Shown piece by piece: positions 1-7,237 of a stretch of 64,000 nt of DNA (positions within the stretch are counted from its first letter, which is position 1; the number at the start of each line of letters is the position of its first letter). Source of the stretch: JAFGCL01 sp964423835 (GTDB lineage Bacteria > Chloroflexota > Dehalococcoidia > UBA2247 > RBG-13-53-26); contig CAYRGJ010000001.1 in NCBI GenBank assembly GCA_964423835.1, forward strand, positions 62,001 to 126,000, given 5' to 3'. The position numbers and the translations under genes were made by a program. The notes under the pieces were generated by a model. The model made no database searches. It saw nothing but the letters and a program-made list of their open reading frames with translations, and was not told where the DNA came from.

Positions 1-48
1 GACCAGGCAGATGCCGACGATGTCCTGACTCAGAGTCCGGGCAGCCAC
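1..48 (-). CDS. possible 5' end of a gene leaving the window
   Basis: On the minus strand a GTG at 46-48 opens a frame (VAARTLSQDIVGICLV) that stays open to the window edge. A GGTGGAGG-type ribosome site lies about 5 bases before it and a perfect TATAAT a further few bases upstream. Only 16 codons are visible, so the product cannot be identified and the call rests on the start signals alone. Confidence 0.22.
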   Translation of the reverse strand, partial: MAARTLSQDIVGICLV

Positions 49-65
49 GGAGCCTCCACCCCTAT

Positions 66-71
66 ATTATA
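66..71 (-). promoter_or_regulatory. -10 box TATAAT
   Basis: A perfect TATAAT on the minus strand in an AT-rich island within GC-rich DNA, just upstream of the GTG at 48. No good -35 hexamer is visible in the GC-rich stretch upstream, so this may be an extended or activator-dependent promoter. Confidence 0.35.
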
Positions 72-104
72 GTGCCGCCCCGGGCGCGGGCCACGGAGGC
101 CGGC

Positions 105-233
105 CTACCCGAGCACCTTCACCAGCCTCACCATGGCCTCGGTAAGGTAGAGGCGCTTGAGGCACTGGAGCCCCGCGTTGAAGCTGGACTTGGACAGTCT
201 GGGGATCTTCCGGCGGCCGGCTGGCTGGCTCAT
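105..233 (-). pseudogene. N-terminal remnant of a DUF2779-type protein
   Basis: A 42-residue frame starting with ATG overlaps the stop of the upstream CpXC gene as ATGA. Its core, LSKSSFNAGLQCLKRLYL, resembles the N-terminal signature of DUF2779-domain proteins (Ser-Lys-Ser, Gly-Leu-Gln-Cys, Lys-Arg-Leu-Tyr/Trp-Leu), which normally run for several hundred residues with a nuclease-like fold. Here the frame stops after 42 codons and nothing matching the rest of the family follows before the window edge. I infer a truncated gene. It could still be expressed as a short peptide because translation is coupled to the gene upstream. The family assignment is from memory of the motif and moderately sure. 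Confidence 0.45.
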
Positions 234-1150
234 CGGTGTTCCTCCTGGCTGGCGTCCTCCTGCATTGACAGCCAGACCATGTACTGCTCGGAGCAGCGGC
301 CGCAGATGGCCGCCAGGCGGGCATGGACCTGGAGGATCTCCACACCCTCCGGGCCGGATGTCTCTTCGCCGATCTCGACCGTGACGTACTGCTGCCCCCG
401 GGCGATATCCGCATGGCAGAGGCTGCAGGCGTTGTCCCGGGGCTGGTCCTGCGCCCGCAGCGAGGCCCAGACGCCCCGCTCCCTGGCGAAGCGCCGGAAG
501 CCCTCCTGCTCCAGGTTAAGGAGGGGCAGCGGAGCGAAGGGGAAAGCGACGGGCTGCCTCTCGGCTGCCCTCCGGCAGTCGGCGCAGACCTGCAACGAGG
601 CCGTGCTGTCCAGTATCCGGTCCTCCTGCTGGCAGCCGTCGCCTCTTTCCCGCACGATGCGGCTGACGCAGTAGTAGCGCTCTCCGTGCTCGATGCTGCG
701 GTCGCAGCAGAAGCACGTCACCAGGCCGGGGCCGGAGGGGGCCCGGCGCTGCCACAGCCTCTCCCGGAAGATTACGTACCGGGCCAGCTCGGACAGGCTG
801 AGGACCAGGTGCACATCGCCCAGGTATGCGGGGGAATCGGAGCCGGAAACGCCGGGGAATCCGGCCGGCTGTCCCCTGCTGTCCAGCCCGTCGAGGAACC
901 CGTCCTCCTCGGTCCGCCATTGCGGCGCGTACCTGGCGCAGAACTCCTTCTCGGGATCGATGTAGAAGACATCCAGGGGCAGGCTGTCGGCGAAGCTGCA
1001 GCTGCGGCAACGGAAGATGTTGAGCCTGCCGGCCAGCAGGTCCTTGCGGCCCTTCGGGTCCTCCCGGGCGTTGACGTACTGGCGGGCCCGGGCCCTGCGG
1101 GAGCTCCCGCAGCGCGGGCACTGCACTTCAACAGTTGTTCTGGGTTCCAT
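230..1150 (-). CDS. CpXC-domain protein
   Basis: A 306-residue soluble protein. The N-terminus carries the CpXC zinc-binding pattern: Cys-Pro-Arg-Cys near residue 11, then a Phe-Arg-Cys-Arg-Ser-Cys pair near 47-51. Two further cysteine pairs sit mid-protein (CFCC near 145, CADC near 192) and two towards the C-terminus (CSLC, CGRC), so the chain may bind several zinc ions. CpXC proteins are of unknown function. The ATG at 1150 is preceded by GAGGTG at a good distance. The gene ends in an ATGA overlap with the DUF2779 remnant. It is transcribed divergently from the WYL regulator at 1349, which may control it, but that is inference. Confidence 0.7.
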   Translation of the reverse strand: MEPRTTVEVQCPRCGSSRRARARQYVNAREDPKGRKDLLAGRLNIFRCRSCSFADSLPLDVFYIDPEKEFCARYAPQWRTEEDGFLDGLDSRGQPAGFPGVSGSDSPAYLGDVHLVLSLSELARYVIFRERLWQRRAPSGPGLVTCFCCDRSIEHGERYYCVSRIVRERGDGCQQEDRILDSTASLQVCADCRRAAERQPVAFPFAPLPLLNLEQEGFRRFARERGVWASLRAQDQPRDNACSLCHADIARGQQYVTVEIGEETSGPEGVEILQVHARLAAICGRCSEQYMVWLSMQEDASQEEHR

Positions 1151-1288
1151 CGTTCACCTCTTCCGGGGCGTTGGTCTCCCCCCCTCTTCGTTTCAGATCT
1201 GCCTGTAGAATAGCACCAGGCTGCGACATGGTATTGTCAAAATCTCCGGGGGGGGGCCGCCCGGCCAACTGTGAGCTGGTCCGGATGG

Positions 1289-1317
1289 GTGACACCGGGG
1301 CGGGGCGGCGCTACAAT
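1289..1317 (+). promoter_or_regulatory. promoter of the WYL regulator
   Basis: GTGACA (1289-1294), a 17-base spacer, then TACAAT (1312-1317). Each hexamer is one base from the sigma-70 consensus. Transcription would start near 1324, leaving a leader of about 25 bases containing the AGGAGG ribosome site before the ATG at 1349. Confidence 0.6.
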
Positions 1318-1348
1318 GCACCCGGATCCCGGCAGGAGGAGGCCGCGA

Positions 1349-2314
1349 ATGAACGAGAAAGGGCTGCGGAAGATAGAGCGCCTGTTGGAGGTGTGGTTGC
1401 TCATCCAGAATGAGCCCCTGAAGCTCACCGCCAAAGACCTGGCCCGGAGGTGCGGCGCCAATGTGAGGACCATATACCGGGACCTGGCCACCCTGACCGC
1501 GGAGCTGCACGTCCCGGTGACCCAGGAGGGCGCCAGGTGGGGCATCGAGGACGGGTACTTCCTGCCGCCGATACGCCTGACGGTCCCCGAGGCGCTGACC
1601 GTATTCCTCTCGGCCAGGCTGATGCTCAACTACTCACACCGCTACGACCCGCGAATGGACTCCACCTTCAGCAAGCTGGGCGCGGCGGTGCCGCTCCCGC
1701 TCCGGGAGCAGATACAGCAGACCCTGGCCTGGATGCGACAGCTGCCGAAGGATGACCGGCGGGTGTGGAACCTGGCCAAGCTGGCCGAAGGCTGGGTGTC
1801 CCGCAAGCGGCTGAGGATACGGTACCGCTCGCAGGGGGCCCGGATGGCGGAGTACCGGCTCATAGACCCCTACTTCATCGAGCCGGCCGCTCCCGGGCAT
1901 TCCAGCTACGTCATAGCCCACTGCCACAGGGCCGGCGACCTGCGGGTCTTCAAGGTCGAGCGCATCGAAGGGATCGAGGTCACCTCCGAGGACTACACCA
2001 TCCCCGCCGGCTTCGACGCCAACGAGTACCTCCGGGGCGCCTGGGGCATCACCGTGGAAGGAGAGCGGCAGACGGTCCGGCTGAGGTGCCGCCCGGCGGT
2101 AGCCCGCCTCATGGAGGAAACCATCTGGCATCCGTCACAGGTGGTCGAGAGGCAGGCCGACGGCTCCGTGCTCATGACCATGACCGTCTTTAACACGCCC
2201 GAGCTGGTCACCTGGATTCTGGGCTGGGGAGAGAAGGTGGAGGTGCTGGAGCCGCCGCGGCTGCGGAAGGAGGTGGCCAGCACGGCCAGGGCCATGCTGG
2301 CGGTATACCGCTGA
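1349..2314 (+). CDS. WYL-domain transcriptional regulator
   Basis: A 321-residue DNA-binding regulator. Residues 1-60 form a DeoR/HTH-11-type winged helix (KDLARRCGANVRTIYRDLATL). The middle part holds a WYL domain (RLRIRYRSQGARMAEYRLIDPYF... and a WYL-like HSSYVIAHCH strand), and the rest is the WYL C-terminal extension. WYL domains sense small ligands or nucleic acid and often regulate DNA-damage or defence genes. The ATG at 1349 is chosen because it has an AGGAGG box 8 bases upstream and lies just after a good promoter; the frame is open further upstream but without such signals. It diverges from the CpXC gene and no operon partner follows. Its target is unknown. Confidence 0.85.
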   Translation: MNEKGLRKIERLLEVWLLIQNEPLKLTAKDLARRCGANVRTIYRDLATLTAELHVPVTQEGARWGIEDGYFLPPIRLTVPEALTVFLSARLMLNYSHRYDPRMDSTFSKLGAAVPLPLREQIQQTLAWMRQLPKDDRRVWNLAKLAEGWVSRKRLRIRYRSQGARMAEYRLIDPYFIEPAAPGHSSYVIAHCHRAGDLRVFKVERIEGIEVTSEDYTIPAGFDANEYLRGAWGITVEGERQTVRLRCRPAVARLMEETIWHPSQVVERQADGSVLMTMTVFNTPELVTWILGWGEKVEVLEPPRLRKEVASTARAMLAVYR

Positions 2315-2365
2315 TCCGGTTGACGTTCTCCCCGTGACAACGGGCCTGCGGCTTCTTTTTCCTGG

Positions 2366-2968
2366 TCAGGAGCGGCGGCGCCGGTTTCCATCCGGCCGCA
2401 GCAGGGCGCCGGCGGCCCGCAGCGCCGGCCTGGAGAAGGCAAAACGCACCAGGGGGGGGGCCAGGCGGATCGGCCGCAGCCTTATCGTGCCCCTGGCGTG
2501 GCCTTCAAGCTGCCGGGCCGGAGAGGGCTCGATGGACACCGATGAGCTCCGGGGCAGGATGAAGGCGCCCAGGGCCGGCCCCAGGACCGAGAAGAGGATC
2601 CCGGTGTCCGCCGGATCGTCAAGCCCGACCCGGAGGCGGGCCGAGACATCCTCGATCCTCATGGTCCCGAGGACCTCTCGAAGCAGCCTGAGCAAATGCC
2701 GGGGCAGACCGCGTGTCCTCAGGACCCGCAGCATGGCTCCCCTGCCTCCCCTCCGCCGGCGCGCCTTCTTCGGGGCGGGCGCCTTTCGGCCCTTCCCCGG
2801 GGCGAGCTGCATTTGCACCAGCCCGAAGAGCCATCGGGCCCTCACCGAGCTGGGTCGCCCGCCGCCGCGCTCCAGGCTGAAAGCCAGGTCCAGGGGTATG
2901 CAGGCCGCCGCCAACAGGATAGCAGCCAGGCCTGCCAGGACGGCCGCTGCGATTATGGCCGGCCACAC
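2366..2968 (-). CDS. DUF2953 membrane-anchored protein (YtfI-like)
   Basis: A 200-residue protein with one N-terminal membrane segment (residues about 3-25), a basic Lys/Arg-rich loop near 60-75, and a C-terminal region with the DUF2953 pattern (ARLRVGLDDPADTGILF, then GALGAFILPR). It starts with GTG 7 bases after the stop of the GerW-like gene, so the two form an operon. In Bacillus the same pair (YtfI/YtfJ) is linked to sporulation, but the families also occur in non-sporulating bacteria, so a sporulation role is not implied here. The gene converges on the WYL regulator, leaving about 50 bases between stops. Confidence 0.65.
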   Translation of the reverse strand: MWPAIIAAAVLAGLAAILLAAACIPLDLAFSLERGGGRPSSVRARWLFGLVQMQLAPGKGRKAPAPKKARRRRGGRGAMLRVLRTRGLPRHLLRLLREVLGTMRIEDVSARLRVGLDDPADTGILFSVLGPALGAFILPRSSSVSIEPSPARQLEGHARGTIRLRPIRLAPPLVRFAFSRPALRAAGALLRPDGNRRRRS

Positions 2969-2975
2969 GGTTGCT

Positions 2976-3350
2976 CTAGCCCTCTTTCTTCAGTTCCTCT
3001 CTCTTTTCCAGGAACCGCTCCACCAGGTTGGGTATGTTCTCCCCGATCTTCTGGGCGGCGTACGATGCGCTGCCCAGTATCGGCTCCACCCTGGCCCCCT
3101 GAGCGTCGATGATGACCACAGCCTTGGGCCGGACCCAGGCCCCGCCCCCCGAGCCGCCGCCGGTGCCCTCGCCCTTCTGCTTTGCTTCCCCCTTGCCCTG
3201 GCCTCCGCCGGCGCCGAAGCCAAAACCAACGCTGATGAGGGGGATCAGGGTCACGCCCTCGATCTTCAGCGGCTCTCCCACCACGGTCCTGGTGTTGAGC
3301 ACCTTCTCGATCTCTCCCAGAGTCGTCTTGACCAGGTTCTCGACCTCCAT
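2976..3350 (-). CDS. GerW/YtfJ family protein
   Basis: A 124-residue protein of the GerW (YtfJ) family. It has the usual order: N-terminal helix, the conserved PLISVGFGFGAGGG strand-turn, a glycine-rich low-complexity linker (about residues 50-72), then the conserved AVVIIDAQGARVEPI stretch. The ATG at 3350 follows GGAGGAAGG at the expected distance. It is the first gene of an operon with the DUF2953 gene. In Bacillus the homologue is involved in spore germination; in this genome the role is unknown. The length is normal for the family. Confidence 0.75.
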   Translation of the reverse strand: MEVENLVKTTLGEIEKVLNTRTVVGEPLKIEGVTLIPLISVGFGFGAGGGQGKGEAKQKGEGTGGGSGGGAWVRPKAVVIIDAQGARVEPILGSASYAAQKIGENIPNLVERFLEKREELKKEG

Positions 3351-3719
3351 TGCCTTCCTCCTTCTCTTTCATCCATCCGGATGCCGCGGCGCTGCTGCCG
3401 CAGGCCGGGCCGTACCATGTGCCAGGCCGCCAGGCCCTGCAGTGAAGAGAGTTGAGGGGGGGATTGCCCGTCCCACCGCCGCCACCCCGAAACCAGCCCC
3501 GCTGCCTGGCCGCTGTGGCCGAGGCCGCGGTTAACTATATTCTACACCATGGCACTCTCACGCTTGGCTGATAGCGCCGGAGGGCCTTCCCGCACCAGGG
3601 CCGGGGCCGGTGCGGCCCTCGACCTCAGCCGGGCGGCTTGCTGGCGGCCGGCGGACGCGCGTATTCTTAGGATAGGGATGACGGCGCGCTGCCGGCACAC
3701 TTCACTGGGAGGTAATTCA
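3351..3719. other. intergenic region, 369 bp
   Basis: Divergent spacer between the GerW-like gene and the small cysteine protein. It contains an AT-rich patch at 3534-3548 with TAGAAT on the minus strand (3539-3544), a possible -10 box for the GerW operon, and on the plus strand TTGCTG (3638-3643), 18 bases, TATTCT (3662-3667), a possible weak promoter for the gene at 3720. I see no RNA gene, repeat or convincing open frame here. Confidence 0.4.
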
Positions 3720-3962
3720 TTGACTACTTCGGACCAGGCGGAATCGATGGCAGGGGAGTTCGTAGACATCGAGACGGACATCGTGATCGGTGCGAGCATC
3801 GATGGGGACGGGCGGATCTGGCTCAATATCGACGCTTCGGAGCATTCGCCGGACTGCCTCAGTTGTGATTACTGCGGCATCGAGACGGCCAAGGGGATGC
3901 TCTGCGTTGACAGCAAGGAGAGCGCCTGCCTTACCTGTTTCCGCAAGCAGTACCCCAGGTAG
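3720..3962 (+). CDS. small cysteine-containing protein
   Basis: An 80-residue protein of unrecognised family. The N-terminal half is acidic (EFVDIETDIVIGASIDGDGR). The C-terminal half carries CLSCDYC, then a single Cys, then CLTC, a spacing that could bind zinc. The TTG at 3720 is preferred because GGGAGGT ends 6 bases before it; in-frame ATG codons upstream have no ribosome site and lie before the likely promoter. It stands alone, with the minus-strand 40-residue gene converging on it. No function is proposed. Confidence 0.6.
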   Translation: MTTSDQAESMAGEFVDIETDIVIGASIDGDGRIWLNIDASEHSPDCLSCDYCGIETAKGMLCVDSKESACLTCFRKQYPR

Positions 3963-4021
3963 GCCAGGCCGGCCCGCCCCCTCCACGGGCCCGAGGTCGT
4001 TGCGGCCGTGCCAGCGGCTGC

Positions 4022-4144
4022 CTACATCATCTGCACGGGGACGGTGTAACGTACCACGCTGCCCGGCTTCCTGGCATCCTGCTTGACGTCCTGGCCCGGT
4101 CCCTGTGCGGGCTGCTTGTTCGGCTGCTTCTCCTCGTTGGCCAT
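4022..4144 (-). CDS. 40-residue hydrophilic protein
   Basis: A short gene with a strong GGAGG ribosome site 8 bases before its ATG. The product is rich in Gln, Pro, Lys and Asn for 30 residues and ends in a conserved-looking VVRYTVPVQMM. No family is recognised. It lies downstream of the UspA and DUF2934 genes on the same strand, separated from them by 187 bases that include TATATT on the minus strand, a possible own promoter. I consider it real because of its start signals, but it could be an unconserved frame. Confidence 0.5.
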   Translation of the reverse strand: MANEEKQPNKQPAQGPGQDVKQDARKPGSVVRYTVPVQMM

Positions 4145-4331
4145 GGTGCACTTCCTCCGGGCGCGAATAGTCAAATATCCACTTCCGCCGGCATGGCGCG
4201 GCGCTACCTGTTCAATATAGGATCCGCCCGCGGAGCGCCGCTATCCGGGGACATACGTATCCTCTCACTGCGGGCCCTACGTAAATGAGCGGCCGGGCAG
4301 GCCGCGGCGGGACCGCGGCCCGGGGCCGCCG

Positions 4332-4505
4332 TCAAGTGCACAAGGCGCAGCCTTCGACGTCCTTGGCCAGGTGGTCCTCGAACTCCTTCTCATCCGCCCA
4401 GAGTTCCTCGGCCCGCAGCCAGTTGTCGAGCGCCCGTCCCTCGGGGTGCCCCTCTTCCTCCCATAACCGGTAGGCGATTATCTGTATTCTCTCGTTCTCG
4501 CTCAT
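4332..4505 (-). CDS. DUF2934-like protein
   Basis: A 57-residue acidic protein. The stretch IAYRLWEEEGHPEGRALDNWLRAE matches the DUF2934 pattern (Ala-Tyr-x-Leu-Trp-Glu-x-Glu-Gly-x-Pro-x-Gly, then Asp-x-Trp-Leu-x-Ala-Glu). The chain ends in a Cys-x-x-Cys pair. AAGGAG lies at a good distance before the ATG at 4505. The gene follows the universal stress protein gene by 40 bases on the same strand and is probably co-transcribed. The function of DUF2934 is not known; proximity to UspA hints at stress physiology. Confidence 0.72.
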   Translation of the reverse strand: MSENERIQIIAYRLWEEEGHPEGRALDNWLRAEELWADEKEFEDHLAKDVEGCALCT

Positions 4506-4545
4506 CTTGCGTCTCCTTATCTGCGGGGATGGGCCACGCCCGGTA

Positions 4546-5526
4546 TCAACGGCCAGCCATCTCCTTCGCCCGCGGGCGGGCAGTGGCCGGGACCGCGGCC
4601 GGCCTGACCATCAGGATGGGGCTGGTGGACCCGGTGAGGACCTTCTGGGCCACGCTGCCGAAGGCCCACCGGCTCAACCCCGTGCGGCCATGCGTGGCCA
4701 TCACAATGAGGCTGAAGGGTATCTTGCCGGCGTACTGGACGATCTCCTCCGCCACGTTGGCCTTCATCTGCTCAATGGGCTCGGAACGAACCTGCAGCCC
4801 GGTCTGCTTCAGATGGTTCTCGACGCCCGAGAGGTACTCCCGGGTGTACTTGCGGCAGGTGGCCCAGTTCTCATCCATGGTCTTCTGCCAGTCGAAAGGT
4901 ATCTCGGGGCCGGCAATGGGCGGCGTCGGCGGCGGCTCGCAGACCATGACCAGCACCACCTTCAGCATCTCGTTGCCGGTCTGCTGGCCCAGCGCCTGAA
5001 CATGAGGCAGCACGGACTCCGAGAGCTCTGAGCCGTCCAGGGGCACCACCACGGTGATATCCGTCCACTTGTCGAACTTGTCCTTGGCGGGCGCGCCGGC
5101 CCTCACCAGCAGCACTGGCACGGGCGAGCGCCGCAATACCTCGTCCGCCACACTGCCCAGCACCAGGCGCCGCACCCCCGTCCTCCCGTGAGTGGACATG
5201 ACCACCAGGTCCATGTCCTTCTCCTGCGCGTATCGGAGGATCTCATCGGCGGCATTGCCCGTCACCACTTCGGCGAAAACCTTTGGCTGCGGTATGCCGG
5301 CCGCCTTCCCCAGCTCCTCGTGGATCTCGGTCACCCGGCGCTCCACCACCTCGACCGAGTGATTGACGTAGGCCTGGTGCATAGGACGCGCCTCCGCGTC
5401 CGCGGGATCGCTGACGTGCAGCAAGGTAACATTGGCTCCCAGCCTGCCGGCCAGCTCTCTGGTGTAGGCAAAAGCCCCCTCCGCCAGCCTGGAGCCGTCA
5501 ACCGGTACCAGCAAGTTCTTGTACAT
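4546..5526 (-). CDS. tandem-domain universal stress protein
   Basis: A 326-residue protein with two UspA domains in tandem (about 1-145 and 158-305). Each begins with a VPVDGS/VPLDGS strand and ends with the nucleotide-binding signature Gly-x2-Gly-x9-Gly-Ser (STHGRTGVRRLVLGSVAD in the first, ATHGRTGLSRWAFGSVAQ in the second). Both domains therefore look competent to bind ATP, and the protein probably works as a cytoplasmic stress protein. The ATG at 5526 is chosen because GGAGGTG precedes it by 5 bases and the first domain begins there; the open frame extends 17 codons further upstream without a signal. DUF2934 follows in the same direction. It diverges from the LuxR-type regulator at 5680, so the two may share a control region. 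Confidence 0.88.
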   Translation of the reverse strand: MYKNLLVPVDGSRLAEGAFAYTRELAGRLGANVTLLHVSDPADAEARPMHQAYVNHSVEVVERRVTEIHEELGKAAGIPQPKVFAEVVTGNAADEILRYAQEKDMDLVVMSTHGRTGVRRLVLGSVADEVLRRSPVPVLLVRAGAPAKDKFDKWTDITVVVPLDGSELSESVLPHVQALGQQTGNEMLKVVLVMVCEPPPTPPIAGPEIPFDWQKTMDENWATCRKYTREYLSGVENHLKQTGLQVRSEPIEQMKANVAEEIVQYAGKIPFSLIVMATHGRTGLSRWAFGSVAQKVLTGSTSPILMVRPAAVPATARPRAKEMAGR

Positions 5527-5679
5527 TGGACACCTCCTGTGACGCCGATTCTGCCAGCCGGCGGCCGGCCCAGCCATTGGGAAACGTACTTAGCCGGAGA
5601 TTGTGGGCATCACGTAATTGTCGATCGCCTCAGGACCGCGGGACCCCGTGCTGGTACAATCAGGGAAGAGGGCATTACC

Positions 5680-6345
5680 ATGATAGACGTTGTCCTGGCC
5701 GACGACCACAATATCGTGCGCCAGGGGCTGCGGAAGCTGCTCGAGAGAGAGCCTGACGTTCGCGTCGTGGGTGAGGCCGCGGACGGCGCGGAGGCTACCC
5801 GCCTGGTGGAACGGCTGCAGCCCGACGTGCTGGTAGTGGATATCATGATGGGCGGCATGAACGGCATAGAGGTCACCCGTCACGTCCGGCAGGTCTCGCC
5901 TAAGACCAGGGTGGTGGTCCTGTCGATGCACGATGACGAGGAGTTCGTGATAGATGCCCTGCGGGCCGGGGCCCGGGCCTATGTTCTGAAGGACGCCATT
6001 GCCGATGACCTGCTGCGCGCCACCCGGGAGGTGGTCGTGGGGCGGCGCTACCTCAGCCCGCAGCTCTCCGAGCAGTTCATCGAAGGGTATATCCAGGACC
6101 AGGGCGGCGCGGCGCTCAAGCCCCACCACCGGCTCACGCTGAGGGAGCGCGAGGTCCTTCACCTGGTGGCCCAGGGCATGAGCAACGCTGAGATGGCGCT
6201 GCGGCTGTGCGTCAGCCAGCGCACCATTGAGGGCCACCGGGCCCACATGATGAGGAAGCTGGGCCTGCGCAACCAGGCGCAGCTGCTCCGCTATGCCATG
6301 GAGGCCGGCATTGCACCGGCGGGCGGCGGAGCGGGCCTCAAGTAA
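5680..6345 (+). CDS. NarL/LuxR-family response regulator
   Basis: A 221-residue two-domain response regulator. The receiver (1-120) has the acidic pair in LADDHN, the phospho-acceptor Asp in LVVDIMMG (about residue 54), Ser in VLSMHD and Lys in VLKDA. The output is a LuxR-type HTH (about 150-210: LTLREREVLHLVAQGMSNAEMA). The ATG follows GAAGAGGG, and TACAAT at 5655-5660 may be its -10 box, although no -35 is evident. No histidine kinase is adjacent, so it is an orphan. It is a clear paralogue of the regulator at 41992, sharing IVRQGLR, DVLVVD, GMNGIEV and SPKT blocks, so the kinase at 42630 could be a partner. Confidence 0.88.
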   Translation: MIDVVLADDHNIVRQGLRKLLEREPDVRVVGEAADGAEATRLVERLQPDVLVVDIMMGGMNGIEVTRHVRQVSPKTRVVVLSMHDDEEFVIDALRAGARAYVLKDAIADDLLRATREVVVGRRYLSPQLSEQFIEGYIQDQGGAALKPHHRLTLREREVLHLVAQGMSNAEMALRLCVSQRTIEGHRAHMMRKLGLRNQAQLLRYAMEAGIAPAGGGAGLK

Positions 6346-6516
6346 GTAACCGCCACACCCCCGCTTCAGGTAGCATTCCCAATTTACTCGCTCTCAGCCA
6401 GTCATCATGCTGTCCTTACGGCACGTCGCGGCCGATTGGCACTGCGGAACATGCGTCTGAGGGGCGTGCCAGCAACGGGCCGGATCTGCGGCCTCGAACG
6501 GGGTATGGGGTCTGAA

Positions 6517-7176
6517 ATGATGCTTGACGGAAAGCGGATTGCCATCCTGGCGGAGCAGGACTTCGATGACACCGAGCTCATCGATACCCTGGAGGCCATG
6601 AAGAGGGCCGGGGCCAGGGTGACCGTGGTGGGCGGCGACTCGCGCCGCACCTGCCGGAGCCTGCGGGGGGCGGTTGAGGTCCGGGTGGACGCCGATGCCA
6701 GCCAGGTGTCGGCCAACTACTTCGATGCCGTAATCATCCCGGGCGGCTACGCGCCCGACAACCTGAGGCTGCACCGGCCGGTGGTGGAGCTGGTCCGGAA
6801 GATGCACGACTCGGGCAAGCTGGTGGCCGCCATATGCCGCGGCCCGCAGCTGCTGATCACCGCCGATGTGGTCCGGGGGCGGAGGGTCACCTCCTGGCCC
6901 TCCGTGGCGGTAGACCTGAGCAACGCCGGGGCCCTGTGGATTGATCAGCCGGTGGTCTGCGACGGGAACCTGATCACCTCACGCCAGCCGGCCGACATTC
7001 CGGAGTTCCTGGCCGCCATCGCCCGGGCCCTGCGGGAGCGCCGGTCAAGGTCGGGGCGCCCTGCCAGGAGATGCCCCCAGCGCGCAGGTAGAGCCCCGGG
7101 CGCCGTAAGACCCGACCCGTGGCTGGAGGTGGAAAGTGGGACTCGAAGTACCCCGGTCGTTGAAGCTGGAGCATGA
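6517..7176 (+). CDS. DJ-1/PfpI-family protein
   Basis: The first ~180 residues are a complete DJ-1/PfpI domain: KRIAILAEQDFDDTEL at the start, FDAVIIPGG, and the nucleophile elbow AAICRGPQ with Cys near residue 108. In PfpI-type enzymes the residue after Cys is His (AICHGPQ). Here it is Arg, so the usual Cys-His pair is not present and protease or deglycase activity is uncertain. The domain ends near EFLAAIARAL. The remaining ~40 residues are Arg/Pro-rich, unrelated to the family, and overlap a hemerythrin-like remnant in another frame, so this tail may result from a frame change or deletion. The start at 6517 has GGGG 6 bases upstream; an ATG at 6505 is an alternative. Confidence 0.78.
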   Translation: MMLDGKRIAILAEQDFDDTELIDTLEAMKRAGARVTVVGGDSRRTCRSLRGAVEVRVDADASQVSANYFDAVIIPGGYAPDNLRLHRPVVELVRKMHDSGKLVAAICRGPQLLITADVVRGRRVTSWPSVAVDLSNAGALWIDQPVVCDGNLITSRQPADIPEFLAAIARALRERRSRSGRPARRCPQRAGRAPGAVRPDPWLEVESGTRSTPVVEAGA

Positions 7177-7237
7177 GGAATTGCACGCTGAGCTCAGCCT
7201 GGCCGCGGGCAACGTCGATCTGGGGGGGGCCGGCTAA
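7136..7237 (+). pseudogene. N-terminal remnant of a hemerythrin-like protein
   Basis: A GTG with GGAGGT upstream opens a 33-codon frame reading LKLEHEELHAELSLAA near its start. This is the N-terminal signature of hemerythrin-domain proteins (Glu-His-Glu-x-Leu-His-x-Glu-Leu). The frame then meets a run of eight G residues (7222-7229) and stops at a TAA that overlaps the stop codon of the convergent nitrilase gene. The rest of the domain, including the later metal-binding His/Glu residues, is missing. I infer a gene truncated by deletion; a sequencing error at the G run would not restore it because nitrilase coding sequence follows at once. Confidence 0.5.
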
